26,015 bases of DNA from Pseudomonadota bacterium (GCA_023433775.1 JAEYTY010000088.1:1-26015); one strand, 5' to 3'; shown: positions 1 to 8,539, counted from the stretch's first letter. A program made the numbers and translations. Notes: generated by a model not told the origin, from the sequence alone.

Positions 1-589
1 GGTAATTGTCATGCGCCCTGAGCCGCCGGAACACCTCGGCAGTCACAACCGGCACCAGCGGATTGATCAGCACGATATGGAGGTCCGGAAATTCCCGCAG
101 CGGCGCAAGAATTTCGCCAACGCCTCTGGCGATCAGCGGGCGTGACAAGAGGCAGGCTGGCACATCAGCGCCAAGCGTCGCCGCGAGATCGGCAAGTTCG
201 CCCACGGGAACAGGCTGCGTGGCAAGCCGCGCCATGATGCGAAGCGCCGCTGCCGCGTCCGCCGATCCCCCGCCGATACCCGCGGCTACGGGCAGGTTTT
301 TGACCAGATGCATATCAAGCCCGGGCGGCGTCGCGTTCGGCCAGCGCGCCCGAAAGGCAGCCGTGGCGCGCATCACCAGATTGCTGTTGCCCGCGCCGAG
401 GCCATTCGCAAAAGGTCCCGAGATAACCAGCCGATCCTCATCGGCGGGCGTCGCCAGCAATTCGTCCGCCACATCGGCGAAGACCACCAGGCTTTCCAGA
501 TCGTGATAGCCGTCCTCGCGCCGCCTTACGACGTGCAGCGCGAGGTTTATCTTGGCCGGGGCCCGTTCCGCCTGGGTCGACTGTACCAT
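1..589 (-). CDS. ispE: 4-diphosphocytidyl-2-C-methyl-D-erythritol kinase (IspE), 3' end cut by window edge
   Basis: IspE phosphorylates CDP-methylerythritol with ATP in the cytosolic MEP pathway of isoprenoid precursor synthesis. Reading leftwards from an ATG at 589-587, the frame stays open to the window edge (196 codons; family members are about 280-300 residues, so roughly the last third is missing). The N-terminus has the GHMP-kinase substrate region AKINLALHV followed by DGYHDLESLV. The glycine-rich ATP loop LPVAAGIGGGSADAA matches the P-x3-GIGGGSAD signature. The ATG lies 8 nt after the stop of the upstream TPR gene, with AGGA just before it, so the two genes are probably co-transcribed and translationally linked. 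Family assignment is secure. Confidence 0.95.
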   Translation of the reverse strand, partial: MVQSTQAERAPAKINLALHVVRRREDGYHDLESLVVFADVADELLATPADEDRLVISGPFANGLGAGNSNLVMRATAAFRARWPNATPPGLDMHLVKNLPVAAGIGGGSADAAAALRIMARLATQPVPVGELADLAATLGADVPACLLSRPLIARGVGEILAPLREFPDLHIVLINPLVPVVTAEVFRRLRAHDNY

Positions 590-597
590 TCCTACAA

Positions 598-2724
598 TTA
601 CCGCTGCGGCAGAAGCAGCCTCAGGCCCGGATGGATCAGATCGGGATTGGTCAGGTCTTCCCGGTTGGCATCGACCAGCCGATTGAACTCTGCACCCGAC
701 CCATAGAGATCACGTGCAATGTCCCAGAGTGTGTCGCCCGGGCGAACCACGAAATACTCAACTTCATCCGCCGCATCTTGTTCAGTGGCGTTGTCCTCGA
801 CCGGCGGCGTTGCATCAACAGGCTCTGGCGTCGTGGCGTCGGCCGGAACGTCCGGCTTGCCAGCCGTCTCACCTTCATCAGACGAGACCTTGCCATCTGT
901 CGCAACCGGGGCAGTGACTTCGGCAACATTGACCGATGTCGGAACCTCTTCAGACTGCGGAGTCGGCGGGCGTCTTGTCGCCTCGTATTCTGCGATACGT
1001 GTTGCCTGGGCAGCATCCCTCGCCCGCTGAGCCTCTTCGATCTTGGGCGCAACGCGCTCACGCACATTGCCTGTCTCGTCGACCGCAGCGGCGACCTTCC
1101 ACTGGAAGCGGGCCTCCAGTGCACGTCCTGCCTTCAGATAGGCATCGCCAAGATGATCGTTGATCTCCGGATCGTTTGGCAGGAGCATCACCGCGCGCTC
1201 AAGCGTCTCGACCGCCTCATCGGTACGTCCGAGCTTGTAGAAGGCCCAGCCCAGCGAATCGATGATGTAGCCATCCATGGGCAATGCCTCGACAGCCTTC
1301 TCGATCATATCGAGGGCCGGCTCGAGATTCATATCCATGTCTATCCAGCTATAGCCCAGATAGTTGAGCACCTGCGGCTGGTCGGGATTGAGCTCCAGCG
1401 CCTTGAGGAAATCGGCCTCGGCCTTCGGCCATTCCTTGGCCCGCTCATAGGCAATGCCGCGGACATAGTAGAAGCGCCAATCCGCCGGCGATTCACCGCC
1501 GGTCAGTTCCAGGGCCTTGGTATAGGCGTCCGCCGCTTCCAGATATTGTTCCTCATAGCGCAGCAGATCGCCCAGCACTGAAACCGCATCGATATCGTCA
1601 GGGCTGACCGTGACAATATTGCGCAAGCGCCGCAGCGCTTCGGGGCGGTCGCCGAGCGTGTCGAGATTTTGCGCGATACGCACAACGGCAATCGGCTTCA
1701 TCGCCGAGCTGGGGGGAATGGCATCATAGATGGCATTGGCCGCCACGCGCTGATCGCTGATATCGAGCAATTGCCCAAGCGCCAGGGCAATGACGTCAGC
1801 CGAGGGATCGAGGTAGACCCCGAGCCGCAGGAATACCAATGCCAGATCCTCGCTGCCATCGCGCGACAGCGCCACGCCGATGCCGTGGAACATTTCCGCA
1901 GCGCCCACCTGCACACTGCTGGCGAAGACGCCGGGATGCCGCTTGGCCTCGACGGCCTCGCGCACGGCGGTCACCACGGGATGGGTCAGGCCCTGGTTTT
2001 CGAATGTCGCTATCGCTTCTGCGGCTTCGTCATACCGGTCCTGATTGGCCAAAAGGCGGGCATAGACCTCAACGATCCGGGCGATAAAGGGCTCGGTCTC
2101 AAAGGCCTGACCGGCAAGCTCAATGGCCTTGTCATAATTTCCGGCGGCTTCCGCGATCAGCGCCCGGTGGAACACCAGAAAATCGTCAAGGCCCGTCTGG
2201 CCCAGTTCGACCAGCAAGGCGTCGGCTTCCTCGGCGCGGTTGTCACCAACCATCGCCCAGGCGCGCAGAATGCCGGCGGTGATGCCGCTAAAACTGTCCT
2301 GCCCCACCTCGCTCAGCATTTTTTCGGCGTCGCCATAGCGGTTCGCCTTGATCGCCTCGGTGGCCAAAACCAGATCGGCAAGCTGGTTGGTGCCATCAAG
2401 TTCGAGCAGATGCTTTGCCACCAGCGCGGCGCGATCAATCTGGCCGTCGGCAGCGAAAGCAATAAAGGAGCGTTCGACCAGAATCGGGTTTTCCCAGTCC
2501 CCTTCCGCAGCATCGTTGAAATAGCGGGCCGCCTCAGCCGTGCTCAGGTCCTTCAGTGCCGATTGTCCGGCGAGGTACGAGCCGGTGACGCTGGGGCGAA
2601 CCAGCTGCAGCATGTCGAGCGGCGGCACGGGCTGGATTTGCTGGGCTGCAAGGGGTGTGCCGAACAAAGACAGCAGCAATACCACCAGGAGTGGGCGCGC
2701 CATTCGATTTGATTGCAGGGTCAC
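598..2724 (-). CDS. Exported tetratricopeptide-repeat protein with C-terminal LysM domain
   Basis: This is a 708-residue protein. It begins with a basic n-region and a hydrophobic stretch (about residues 9-24) ending in PLAAQ, a typical Sec signal peptide, so the protein should be periplasmic. Degenerate TPR-like helices fill most of the chain and are clearest around residues 385-545 (for example a LGWAFYKLGRTDEAVETLERA unit). A Pro/Glu/Thr-rich acidic linker follows (about 580-652). The last 54 residues form a LysM module (VVRPGDTLWDIARDLYG ... NPDLIHPGLRLLLP), which in other proteins binds peptidoglycan. I infer a periplasmic scaffold or assembly factor tethered to the wall; the real function is unknown. 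It sits between the ETF-QO gene and ispE on the same strand, 96 nt after the former. Confidence 0.88.
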   Translation of the reverse strand: MTLQSNRMARPLLVVLLLSLFGTPLAAQQIQPVPPLDMLQLVRPSVTGSYLAGQSALKDLSTAEAARYFNDAAEGDWENPILVERSFIAFAADGQIDRAALVAKHLLELDGTNQLADLVLATEAIKANRYGDAEKMLSEVGQDSFSGITAGILRAWAMVGDNRAEEADALLVELGQTGLDDFLVFHRALIAEAAGNYDKAIELAGQAFETEPFIARIVEVYARLLANQDRYDEAAEAIATFENQGLTHPVVTAVREAVEAKRHPGVFASSVQVGAAEMFHGIGVALSRDGSEDLALVFLRLGVYLDPSADVIALALGQLLDISDQRVAANAIYDAIPPSSAMKPIAVVRIAQNLDTLGDRPEALRRLRNIVTVSPDDIDAVSVLGDLLRYEEQYLEAADAYTKALELTGGESPADWRFYYVRGIAYERAKEWPKAEADFLKALELNPDQPQVLNYLGYSWIDMDMNLEPALDMIEKAVEALPMDGYIIDSLGWAFYKLGRTDEAVETLERAVMLLPNDPEINDHLGDAYLKAGRALEARFQWKVAAAVDETGNVRERVAPKIEEAQRARDAAQATRIAEYEATRRPPTPQSEEVPTSVNVAEVTAPVATDGKVSSDEGETAGKPDVPADATTPEPVDATPPVEDNATEQDAADEVEYFVVRPGDTLWDIARDLYGSGAEFNRLVDANREDLTNPDLIHPGLRLLLPQR

Positions 2725-2781
2725 GTCTCGGAAATCTCCCTATGCCGTTACCGGCTGATCTGGGCGCGAACAGTGTCGGTT

Positions 2782-2798
2782 TTGCGGCTGCGCCGCAA
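2782..2798. other. Perfect short dyad between ETF-QO and TPR genes
   Basis: TTGCGGC and GCCGCAA form 7-bp arms around a 3-nt loop in the 96-nt gap after the ETF-QO stop codon. Neither strand has a following T-run, so a classical terminator is not supported. It could be an mRNA 3'-end or processing hairpin. Confidence 0.35.
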
Positions 2799-2820
2799 GG
2801 CCGGTGGGCGCTCGCCGCAG

Positions 2821-4467
2821 TTACATTCCAGTGTAGTTCGGCCCGCTGCCGCCTTCGGGCGGCACCCAGGTGATGTTCTGCGCCGGGTCCTTGATGTCGC
2901 AGGTCTTGCAGTGCACGCAATTGGCCGCGTGGATGCGGAACACGGGCGCGCCGCCGCTCTCGGACAATTCATAGACCCCGGCGGGACAATAAAGCGGCGC
3001 CGGTTCACCAAATTTCGGCAGGTTGTCACGCACAGGCACTGCTGGATCGGCAAGCACAAGGTGGACCGGCTGGTCCTCGTCATGCGCCAGATTGGCGAGG
3101 TAAACCGAAGATGCCCGATCAAAGGTCAGCTTGCCATCCGGGCGCGCATAGTCCCGTGCCTTAAGCGTGCCCTTGGGCTTGAGCCCTTCGAAATCGCGCT
3201 TGCCGTGATGCAGCGTGCCCAGCAATGACCTTCGGAAAATTGCCGATGTCCAGAGCTCCAGCCCCGCCGCCAGCGTTCCGACCAGCGTGCCCAGCCGGCT
3301 CCAGAGCGGTTTCACATTGCGCACGCCGATCAATTCATCGGCAATGCCGGTGGCCATGACCCGATGGCCGAAATCCTTGATCAGATCGTGCTGGCACCCC
3401 TGCCCGATAGCGTCTGCCACCGCGTCGGCGGCGCCGATGCCAGACAGAATCGCATTGTGGATGGCCTTAAGGCGCGGCGCATTCATGAACCCCGCCGCGC
3501 AGCCGATCAAACCGCCACCGGGAAAAGCCAGCGTCGGAACAGACTGCCATCCGCCCGCCGTCACCGCCCGCGCGCCATAGCTGATGCGCGTCGCGTCTTC
3601 GAGCAGCGGCGCAATCGAGGGATGGGTCTTGAAGCGCTGGAATTCGTCGAATGGCGACAGGGTCGGGTTCTGATAGTCGAGATAGGTCACTAGGCCGACA
3701 TAGAGCTTGCGGTCCTGCGCGTGATAAACGAACCCGCCGCCAGACGTCGCATTGTCGAGCGGGAAGCCGAGATAGTGATCCACCTGACCCGGCTTGTGCC
3801 GCTCGGCCGGGATTTCCCAGATTTCCTTGATGCCCAGACCATATTTCTGCGGTTCGCGCCCAAGCTCATGCGTCGCGATCACATGCTTGGCCAGCGAGCC
3901 GCGCGCGCCCTCGGCGATGAGCGTATATTTGGCTTCCAGCGCTATGCCCCGTGCAAAGCCGGGCTTGGGATTGCCCTCATGGTCGCGGCCCAGATCGCCC
4001 GTGATAACGCCCCGCACCGCGCCGCCTTCCGAGCTCAGCACATCGACCGCAGCGGTCATCGGGAAAATATCGACACCCAGCTCGCTTGCCTGCTCGCCCA
4101 GCCAGCGCACGAGATCGCCCAGGCTGACGATGACGCCATTTTTGGTGTGCATCTGTGGCGGAATGAGCAGGCCGGGAAAGGCAAAATCTCCGGATTTGGT
4201 CAGGAAATGATAGGTGTCACGCGTCACATCCGGACCCACCGGCGCACCCTTCAGCCGCCAGTCGGGAATGAGCGCGTCGAGCCCCACCGGGTCCATCACC
4301 GCGCCCGAAAGAATATGCCCGCCCACTTCCGCCGCCTTTTCCACCACCGTGACAGCGATTTCGGGGTGCCGCTGCTTGATGCGGATGGCCGCCGACAGGC
4401 CGGATGGCCCCGCGCCGACGATCAGGACATCAGTGGAAAGTGTTTCGCGGTCGCCGGCTTCTGCCAT
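2821..4467 (-). CDS. Electron transfer flavoprotein-ubiquinone oxidoreductase (ETF-QO)
   Basis: ETF-QO is a membrane-associated FAD and 4Fe-4S enzyme that passes electrons from reduced electron-transfer flavoprotein (fatty-acid and amino-acid dehydrogenases) to ubiquinone. From the ATG at 4467 the product is 548 residues, the usual family size. A longer upstream open frame exists, but its extra residues look like non-coding sequence and overlap the divergent udg gene. The N-terminus has the FAD dinucleotide-binding motif VGAGPSGLSAA (G18, G20, G23). The C-terminus carries the cluster ligands C494, C517, C520 and C523 (NCVHCKTC), and the protein ends in GPNYTGM. A purine-rich GAGAG lies about 9 nt before the start. 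The gene is divergent from udg with 65 nt between starts, and followed on its own strand by the TPR-LysM gene. Confidence 0.95.
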   Translation of the reverse strand: MAEAGDRETLSTDVLIVGAGPSGLSAAIRIKQRHPEIAVTVVEKAAEVGGHILSGAVMDPVGLDALIPDWRLKGAPVGPDVTRDTYHFLTKSGDFAFPGLLIPPQMHTKNGVIVSLGDLVRWLGEQASELGVDIFPMTAAVDVLSSEGGAVRGVITGDLGRDHEGNPKPGFARGIALEAKYTLIAEGARGSLAKHVIATHELGREPQKYGLGIKEIWEIPAERHKPGQVDHYLGFPLDNATSGGGFVYHAQDRKLYVGLVTYLDYQNPTLSPFDEFQRFKTHPSIAPLLEDATRISYGARAVTAGGWQSVPTLAFPGGGLIGCAAGFMNAPRLKAIHNAILSGIGAADAVADAIGQGCQHDLIKDFGHRVMATGIADELIGVRNVKPLWSRLGTLVGTLAAGLELWTSAIFRRSLLGTLHHGKRDFEGLKPKGTLKARDYARPDGKLTFDRASSVYLANLAHDEDQPVHLVLADPAVPVRDNLPKFGEPAPLYCPAGVYELSESGGAPVFRIHAANCVHCKTCDIKDPAQNITWVPPEGGSGPNYTGM

Positions 4468-4532
4468 ATGAAATGCTCTCGGATCCGGGCGGCGACTGGC
4501 CGCATCAAACGGGGTGTGACATAACACAGGGC

Positions 4533-5336
4533 ATGGCTCAAGACCGACCGCTCGATAACGCCGAACTGCTTTCGGTGCTGGACTGGTATCGCGCCGCCGG
4601 CGTGGATGTCGCCGTGGGCGAAGAACCGGTCGACCGCTTCGCACAAATCCCGCAGCCCGTTGCCGCGCCGCGCAATACACAGCCGCGAGACACAGGTTCG
4701 GACGCTCCTGCGCCCCCAGTTGCAATTGGTGGCGACCCGTCCGAAGCCCGCCAACTGGCTGCCTCTGCTGCCTCTCTCGAAGAACTTCAACGTCTGCTCG
4801 AAGCCTATGATGGTTGCGGGCTCAAGCTGCGCGCCACGCAGCTGGTCTTTGCCGATGGCAATCCCGAAGCCGATATCATGCTGATCGGCGAGGCCCCCGG
4901 CGCCGAGGAAGACCGGCAGGGCAAGCCCTTTGTTGGCCGGTCGGGGCAATTGCTCGACCGGATGCTGGGCGCCATCGGGCTTGATCGCACCCGGGTCTAT
5001 ATCGCCAATACCGTTCCCTGGCGCCCGCCGGGCAACCGCACGCCGACGCCGGAAGAAATGGAGCTCTGCCTGCCCTTCCTCCAGCGCCAGGTGGAACTGG
5101 TCGCGCCCCGGCTGGTGATGACCCTGGGCGGGCCTGCCATGCAGACCGTGTTCAAGACCAGCGCGGGCATCATCAAGATGCGCGGTAAATGGCAGAACCT
5201 CACCATCGGCAATCATGCCGTGGATGCCCTGCCGACGCTTCATCCCGCCTATCTGCTGCGCACCCCCGCCGCCAAGCAGCAGGCCTGGCAGGACATGCTG
5301 AGCCTCAAAATGAAGATGACAGAGCTCGGTCTCTGA
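4533..5336 (+). CDS. Uracil-DNA glycosylase, family 4-like
   Basis: It is predicted to remove uracil from DNA as the first step of base excision repair. The product is 267 residues from the ATG at 4533. About 85 N-terminal residues are low-complexity Pro/Ala-rich and look like a linker. The catalytic region has GEAPGAEEDRQGKPFVGRSG (from residue 119), the WRPPGNRTPTPEE segment (163-175) and the C-terminal HPAYLLR (237-243), all typical of the family-4 / SPO1-polymerase-related group. The only cysteines are C95 and C179, so two of the four ligands that hold the 4Fe-4S cluster in classical family-4 enzymes appear replaced (Y92 and W163 lie near the expected positions). Family-5 or UdgX membership is less likely from the motifs. 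It is divergent from the ETF-QO gene. Confidence 0.9.
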   Translation: MAQDRPLDNAELLSVLDWYRAAGVDVAVGEEPVDRFAQIPQPVAAPRNTQPRDTGSDAPAPPVAIGGDPSEARQLAASAASLEELQRLLEAYDGCGLKLRATQLVFADGNPEADIMLIGEAPGAEEDRQGKPFVGRSGQLLDRMLGAIGLDRTRVYIANTVPWRPPGNRTPTPEEMELCLPFLQRQVELVAPRLVMTLGGPAMQTVFKTSAGIIKMRGKWQNLTIGNHAVDALPTLHPAYLLRTPAAKQQAWQDMLSLKMKMTELGL

Positions 5337-5342
5337 TCGCGG

Positions 5343-5367
5343 GCCCCGGTTTATCGAAACTCGGGGC
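5343..5367 (+). terminator. Hairpin after udg, possible terminator without U-tract
   Basis: GCCCCG-GTTT, loop ATCG, AAAC-(T bulge)-CGGGGC gives a ten-pair stem starting 6 nt after the udg stop codon. The sequence after it (TCCACAATCC) has no T-run. It may be a weak terminator or a 3'-end stabilising hairpin separating udg from the MFS gene 72 nt downstream. Confidence 0.45.
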
Positions 5368-5439
5368 TCCACAATCCGATTTACCGCGCTATGGTCGGTG
5401 CCATCTGATTTGCCTGTTTCCGAATGAGCCCAAGGCGCG

Positions 5440-6765
5440 ATGGCTTCCGTAATCAAGATCTATGCCCTGTTTCTCGGTTCGGCCCTGCTGATGTTCGGCG
5501 GGGGCCTGCAGGGCCTCCTGCTCTCGGTGCGTGGCGCTGAAGAGCAGTTTTCCGTCTTGGCGCTGGGTCTGATCGGCACCGGCTGGTCCGTCGGCTTCGT
5601 CACCGGCTCCATCCTTGTGCCGATGGTTGTACGCAAGGTCGGCCACATTCGCGCCTTCTCGGTCATGGCCGCCATCGGCACCATCACCATTCTGCTCAAT
5701 CTGTTGTGGATCAACGATGTGGGCTGGATTCTGCTGCGCGCGCTTTCCGGCTTCTGCTTTGCCGGCGCGGCAATGATCGTGGAAAGCTGGCTCAACGAGG
5801 TCGCGGAAAACAAGAGCCGCGGCACGATCTTTTCGATCTATGTCACCATCAATATGGCCGCCTCGACCATCGGGCAATTGTCGATGTCGATCACCGGCAC
5901 GGCCGGCTATGTGCCCTTCATCATCGGCGCCATCAGCTTCATCTGCGCCGTCCTGCCCACCGCGCTCACCTCCAGCCCGCAGCCCCGGCCACTGAAATCG
6001 GCGCGGCTTGATCTGGGCCTTCTCTATCGCACCTCGCCCGTCGCGGTGATCGCCGCCTTCTCCTGCGGCATGGCCAATGGCGCCTTTGGCACCCTCGCGC
6101 CGGTCTATGGCTATCAGCAGGGTCTTGATACCACTGGCATCGCGCTGTTGTTCGCCGTGGCCGCGATTCTCGGCGCCATCGCTCAGGTGCCGTTCGGGCG
6201 CCTGTCCGACCGCATCGACCGGCGTCTCGTGTTGATCGGCCTGTCCGGTTTTGCCGCCCTGGTCGGTGCTTTCACGGTCCTCATCAATCCAACGGCTGGT
6301 TGGGGCATGTATGTGCTGTTTGCCGCCTATGGCTTTGCGGCCAACCCGATTTATGCCGTCGCCGTCGCTCACGCCAATGACTATGCCAAGGATGGCGATT
6401 TCGCCAAGATCGCCGGCGGAATGCTGCTTATTCTCGGCACGGGTCTGGCTATCGGACCCGCCGTCGCGTCGCTGATCATGGGCGCCTGGAGCCCTGTCGG
6501 CCTGTTCGTCGTCACCGCCAGCTTCCATGGCGCGCTGGCGGGCACGGCCTATTTGCGGATGCGGGTACGCAAGCGCGCCGACAATGCCGGCCGCACGCCC
6601 TTCCAACCCATGGGGGACAAGCAGGTGACGCCGGAATCGCTTGCGCTCGATCCGCGTGCTGATAGTGATGCTGACGACCTGCCGGACGACCACGAAGCAC
6701 CCGTGCCGGATGAACTCATCGAAACATTCGAGGACGACCGCGATGTTCAAGACCGCCCGGTTTGA
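5440..6765 (+). CDS. MFS transporter (YcaD-like)
   Basis: This is a 441-residue integral inner-membrane protein with about 12 hydrophobic segments split into two halves by a short loop around residues 180-195, as in the major facilitator superfamily. The loop motif FGRLSDRIDRR (about 247-257) is the MFS A-type motif of the second half. WLNE after TM4 and the overall pattern resemble the YcaD / UMF-type group; the substrate cannot be read from sequence. The last 60 or so residues form a hydrophilic, strongly acidic cytoplasmic tail (Asp/Glu-rich). The 3' end overlaps the moaB start by 23 nt, so the two are translated from one message. What links an exporter to moaB is unclear. Confidence 0.85.
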   Translation: MASVIKIYALFLGSALLMFGGGLQGLLLSVRGAEEQFSVLALGLIGTGWSVGFVTGSILVPMVVRKVGHIRAFSVMAAIGTITILLNLLWINDVGWILLRALSGFCFAGAAMIVESWLNEVAENKSRGTIFSIYVTINMAASTIGQLSMSITGTAGYVPFIIGAISFICAVLPTALTSSPQPRPLKSARLDLGLLYRTSPVAVIAAFSCGMANGAFGTLAPVYGYQQGLDTTGIALLFAVAAILGAIAQVPFGRLSDRIDRRLVLIGLSGFAALVGAFTVLINPTAGWGMYVLFAAYGFAANPIYAVAVAHANDYAKDGDFAKIAGGMLLILGTGLAIGPAVASLIMGAWSPVGLFVVTASFHGALAGTAYLRMRVRKRADNAGRTPFQPMGDKQVTPESLALDPRADSDADDLPDDHEAPVPDELIETFEDDRDVQDRPV

Positions 6766-7279
6766 AGACCGCGCCTTCAAGCCGCTTTCCATCGCGGTCA
6801 TCGCCGTGTCCGATACGCGCACGCTGGAAACCGACACCGGCGGCGCCCTCCTTAAGTCCTTGCTTGAGGCCGACGGGCATCAGTGTTTTGAGCGGCAGGT
6901 GGTGCGCGACGATATCCAGCTGATCCGCGCCGCCGTGCAGACTTTTGTCGCCAATCCGCAGGTCGACGTCATCCTCACCACCGGCGGCACCGGCTTTTCC
7001 GGCCGCGACGTAACCCCGGAAGCCATCGAGCCGCTCTTCGACAAGCGCATGGAAGGGTTTTCCGTGCTCTTCCATCAATATTCGGCCACGACCGTGGGCA
7101 CCAGTTCGCTGCAATCACGGGCGACAGCGGGGCTCATTGGCACGACCTTTGTATTCTGTCTGCCCGGTTCGCGCGGCGCCTGCCGCGATGGCTGGGAAGG
7201 CATTTTGAGCCACCAGCTCGATTACCGCCACAAGCCTTGCAATTTCGTTGAGCTGATGCCGCGCCTCAGCGAGCGTTGA
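6743..7279 (+). CDS. moaB: Molybdenum cofactor biosynthesis protein B (MoaB)
   Basis: It is a member of the MoCF_biosynth fold that binds molybdopterin; MoaB/MogA-type proteins adenylylate molybdopterin before metal insertion, although the role of MoaB itself in many proteobacteria is less certain. The 178-residue product starts at an ATG inside the MFS gene, preceded by GAGG. Supporting motifs are SDTRTLETDTGG (about 23-34), TTGGTGFSGRDVTPEAI (79-95, conserved D89) and PGSRGACRDGWEGIL near the C-terminus. Longer upstream in-frame codons overlap the MFS coding sequence and were not used. Its stop codon lies a single base from the stop of the convergent diguanylate cyclase gene. Confidence 0.93.
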   Translation: MFKTARFEDRAFKPLSIAVIAVSDTRTLETDTGGALLKSLLEADGHQCFERQVVRDDIQLIRAAVQTFVANPQVDVILTTGGTGFSGRDVTPEAIEPLFDKRMEGFSVLFHQYSATTVGTSSLQSRATAGLIGTTFVFCLPGSRGACRDGWEGILSHQLDYRHKPCNFVELMPRLSER

Positions 7280-7280
7280 T

Positions 7281-8447
7281 TTACGCTGCGCTGGTGCGGC
7301 TGATTGGCGCCAAAGCATCGTCGCTGGCGAACATCACCTGATTGCGCCCGCCATCCTTGGCCGCATAAAGAGCGGTATCGGCCCGATTGACCGCAACCCG
7401 CCAACTCGCGCGATCGTCCGCCAGATTGGCAACGCCTATGCAAAGGGTCACCTGCTGCGGCACTCCGGCGCCACGCCAGTCGCGTTCGGCACAGGCGATG
7501 CGAATGGCATGAGCCAGAACGCCGCCCTGCGATAGGGAAATGCCCGGAACCAGCGCCACGAATTCCTCGCCCCCGAAGCGCGCTACAATAGCGTCGGGCG
7601 GCAGGATGGACCGCATAATGTCGGCCACGCCCACCAGCACCAGGTCGCCGGATTCGTGGCCAAAGCGGTCATTGATCGCCTTGAACCTGTCCAGATCACA
7701 CACCAGCACAGCGCCGGTCTGCTGTTTTTGCTTCAGCGTATCGACCGCAATGTCGAACCCTCGCCGATTGAGAAGGCCCGTCAGCGGGTCCTGGTTCGCC
7801 GCAGTTCGATATTTCGCCAGTGTATCGAAGGAAACCGCGGCCAGCGCAGCCAGGCCGAACCAGATGCTGAACATGCCGCCGAAAAATTGCATCTGGAATG
7901 CGTAGTCGGACTCCAAAAAAGCCGCGACGCCAACATGAAGTGGTGCCACAACGCCATGAAGGATTGCCATAGCCGCATTGGTCAGAACACTCAGCAGCAC
8001 ACAGGCGCCAATGGCCAGGTCAATACCATGGCGCAAGCAACGCCACACCGGAATGCAGGCGAGCCCGAGGAGCAGGCTGATGCCAAGATCCACGACAAGA
8101 ATGCTAAGGCTCAGGCTATCGACGACCGCGATGGCATAAATGTCCGCGCCAAACGCCAGCGCTGCGACCATGAGCCGGGGCACGACCCAGCGTGACAGCC
8201 CGTAGCGGCGCAATATCGCCTCGCCGAACAGAAAGTAGCTGGCAAGAAACAGCGCATCGGACAGCAAAGTCTGCGGAACAGGGTGCAGTGGCGCCGCATA
8301 AACCGCCATTGCGGTCGCGCTCAGCAAAAACGCCAGACCCCATTGCGTTGCGGTGCGCACGCCGGCGCGATTGAGCAAAACAAATACAATGCCAAGCGAT
8401 GCCTGAATGATCGGCAGCAACAGAGCAAAATTGTCTTGTAAAGCCAT
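7281..8447 (-). CDS. Membrane-bound diguanylate cyclase (GGDEF domain)
   Basis: It is predicted to make cyclic di-GMP from two GTP, controlling motility and biofilm behaviour. From the ATG at 8447, preceded by GAGGGG, the product is 388 residues. The first 210 are mostly hydrophobic, about six or seven transmembrane helices, and form an uncharacterised sensor region. The GGDEF domain follows: QDPLTGLLNRRGFD (219-232), metal site DLDRFKAINDRFGHESGD (251-268) and an intact active-site loop RFGGEEF (290-296). The residues where the inhibitory I-site RxxD should stand (283-286) read PPDA, so feedback inhibition through that site is probably absent. It is transcribed alone, with its own candidate promoter. 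A longer open frame upstream runs into the DHA2 transporter and is not credible. Confidence 0.92.
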   Translation of the reverse strand: MALQDNFALLLPIIQASLGIVFVLLNRAGVRTATQWGLAFLLSATAMAVYAAPLHPVPQTLLSDALFLASYFLFGEAILRRYGLSRWVVPRLMVAALAFGADIYAIAVVDSLSLSILVVDLGISLLLGLACIPVWRCLRHGIDLAIGACVLLSVLTNAAMAILHGVVAPLHVGVAAFLESDYAFQMQFFGGMFSIWFGLAALAAVSFDTLAKYRTAANQDPLTGLLNRRGFDIAVDTLKQKQQTGAVLVCDLDRFKAINDRFGHESGDLVLVGVADIMRSILPPDAIVARFGGEEFVALVPGISLSQGGVLAHAIRIACAERDWRGAGVPQQVTLCIGVANLADDRASWRVAVNRADTALYAAKDGGRNQVMFASDDALAPISRTSAA

Positions 8448-8474
8448 GGACCCCTCGCCTGGGCGAGGTTCTAC

Positions 8475-8503
8475 GATGCATCGGTAATTAAAGTGTTTGT
8501 CAA
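8475..8503 (-). promoter_or_regulatory. Candidate promoter of the diguanylate cyclase gene
   Basis: On the minus strand a perfect TTGACA (8503-8498) is followed 17 nt later by TGCATC (8480-8475), a weak -10, or by ATGCAT with a 16-nt spacer. The start codon lies about 28 nt downstream of the -10. The -35 is convincing; the -10 is not. Confidence 0.42.
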
Positions 8504-8507
8504 ATGG

Positions 8508-8539
8508 GCAAAATCCCTGCCGTCCGGGAGACGACAGGG
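8508..8539 (-). terminator. Intrinsic terminator of the DHA2 transporter gene
   Basis: Ten nucleotides after the transporter stop codon the minus strand forms CCCTGTCGTC / GACGGCAGGG (ten pairs including one G-T) around a TCCCG loop. ATTTTGC follows, giving a short U-run. It insulates the transporter from the cyclase promoter just downstream. Confidence 0.65.

Noticed and set aside
4468..4725. N-terminal extension of ETF-QO by 86 codons
   Set aside because: It would overlap the divergent udg gene, and the family starts just before the FAD motif as in the form called at 4467.
5389..6837. A 482-codon open frame antisense to the MFS gene, and similar long shadows opposite other genes
   Set aside because: Composition is Gly/Asp/His/Arg-rich with no recognisable domain. 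Long antisense frames are normal in GC-rich genomes because stop codons are rare.
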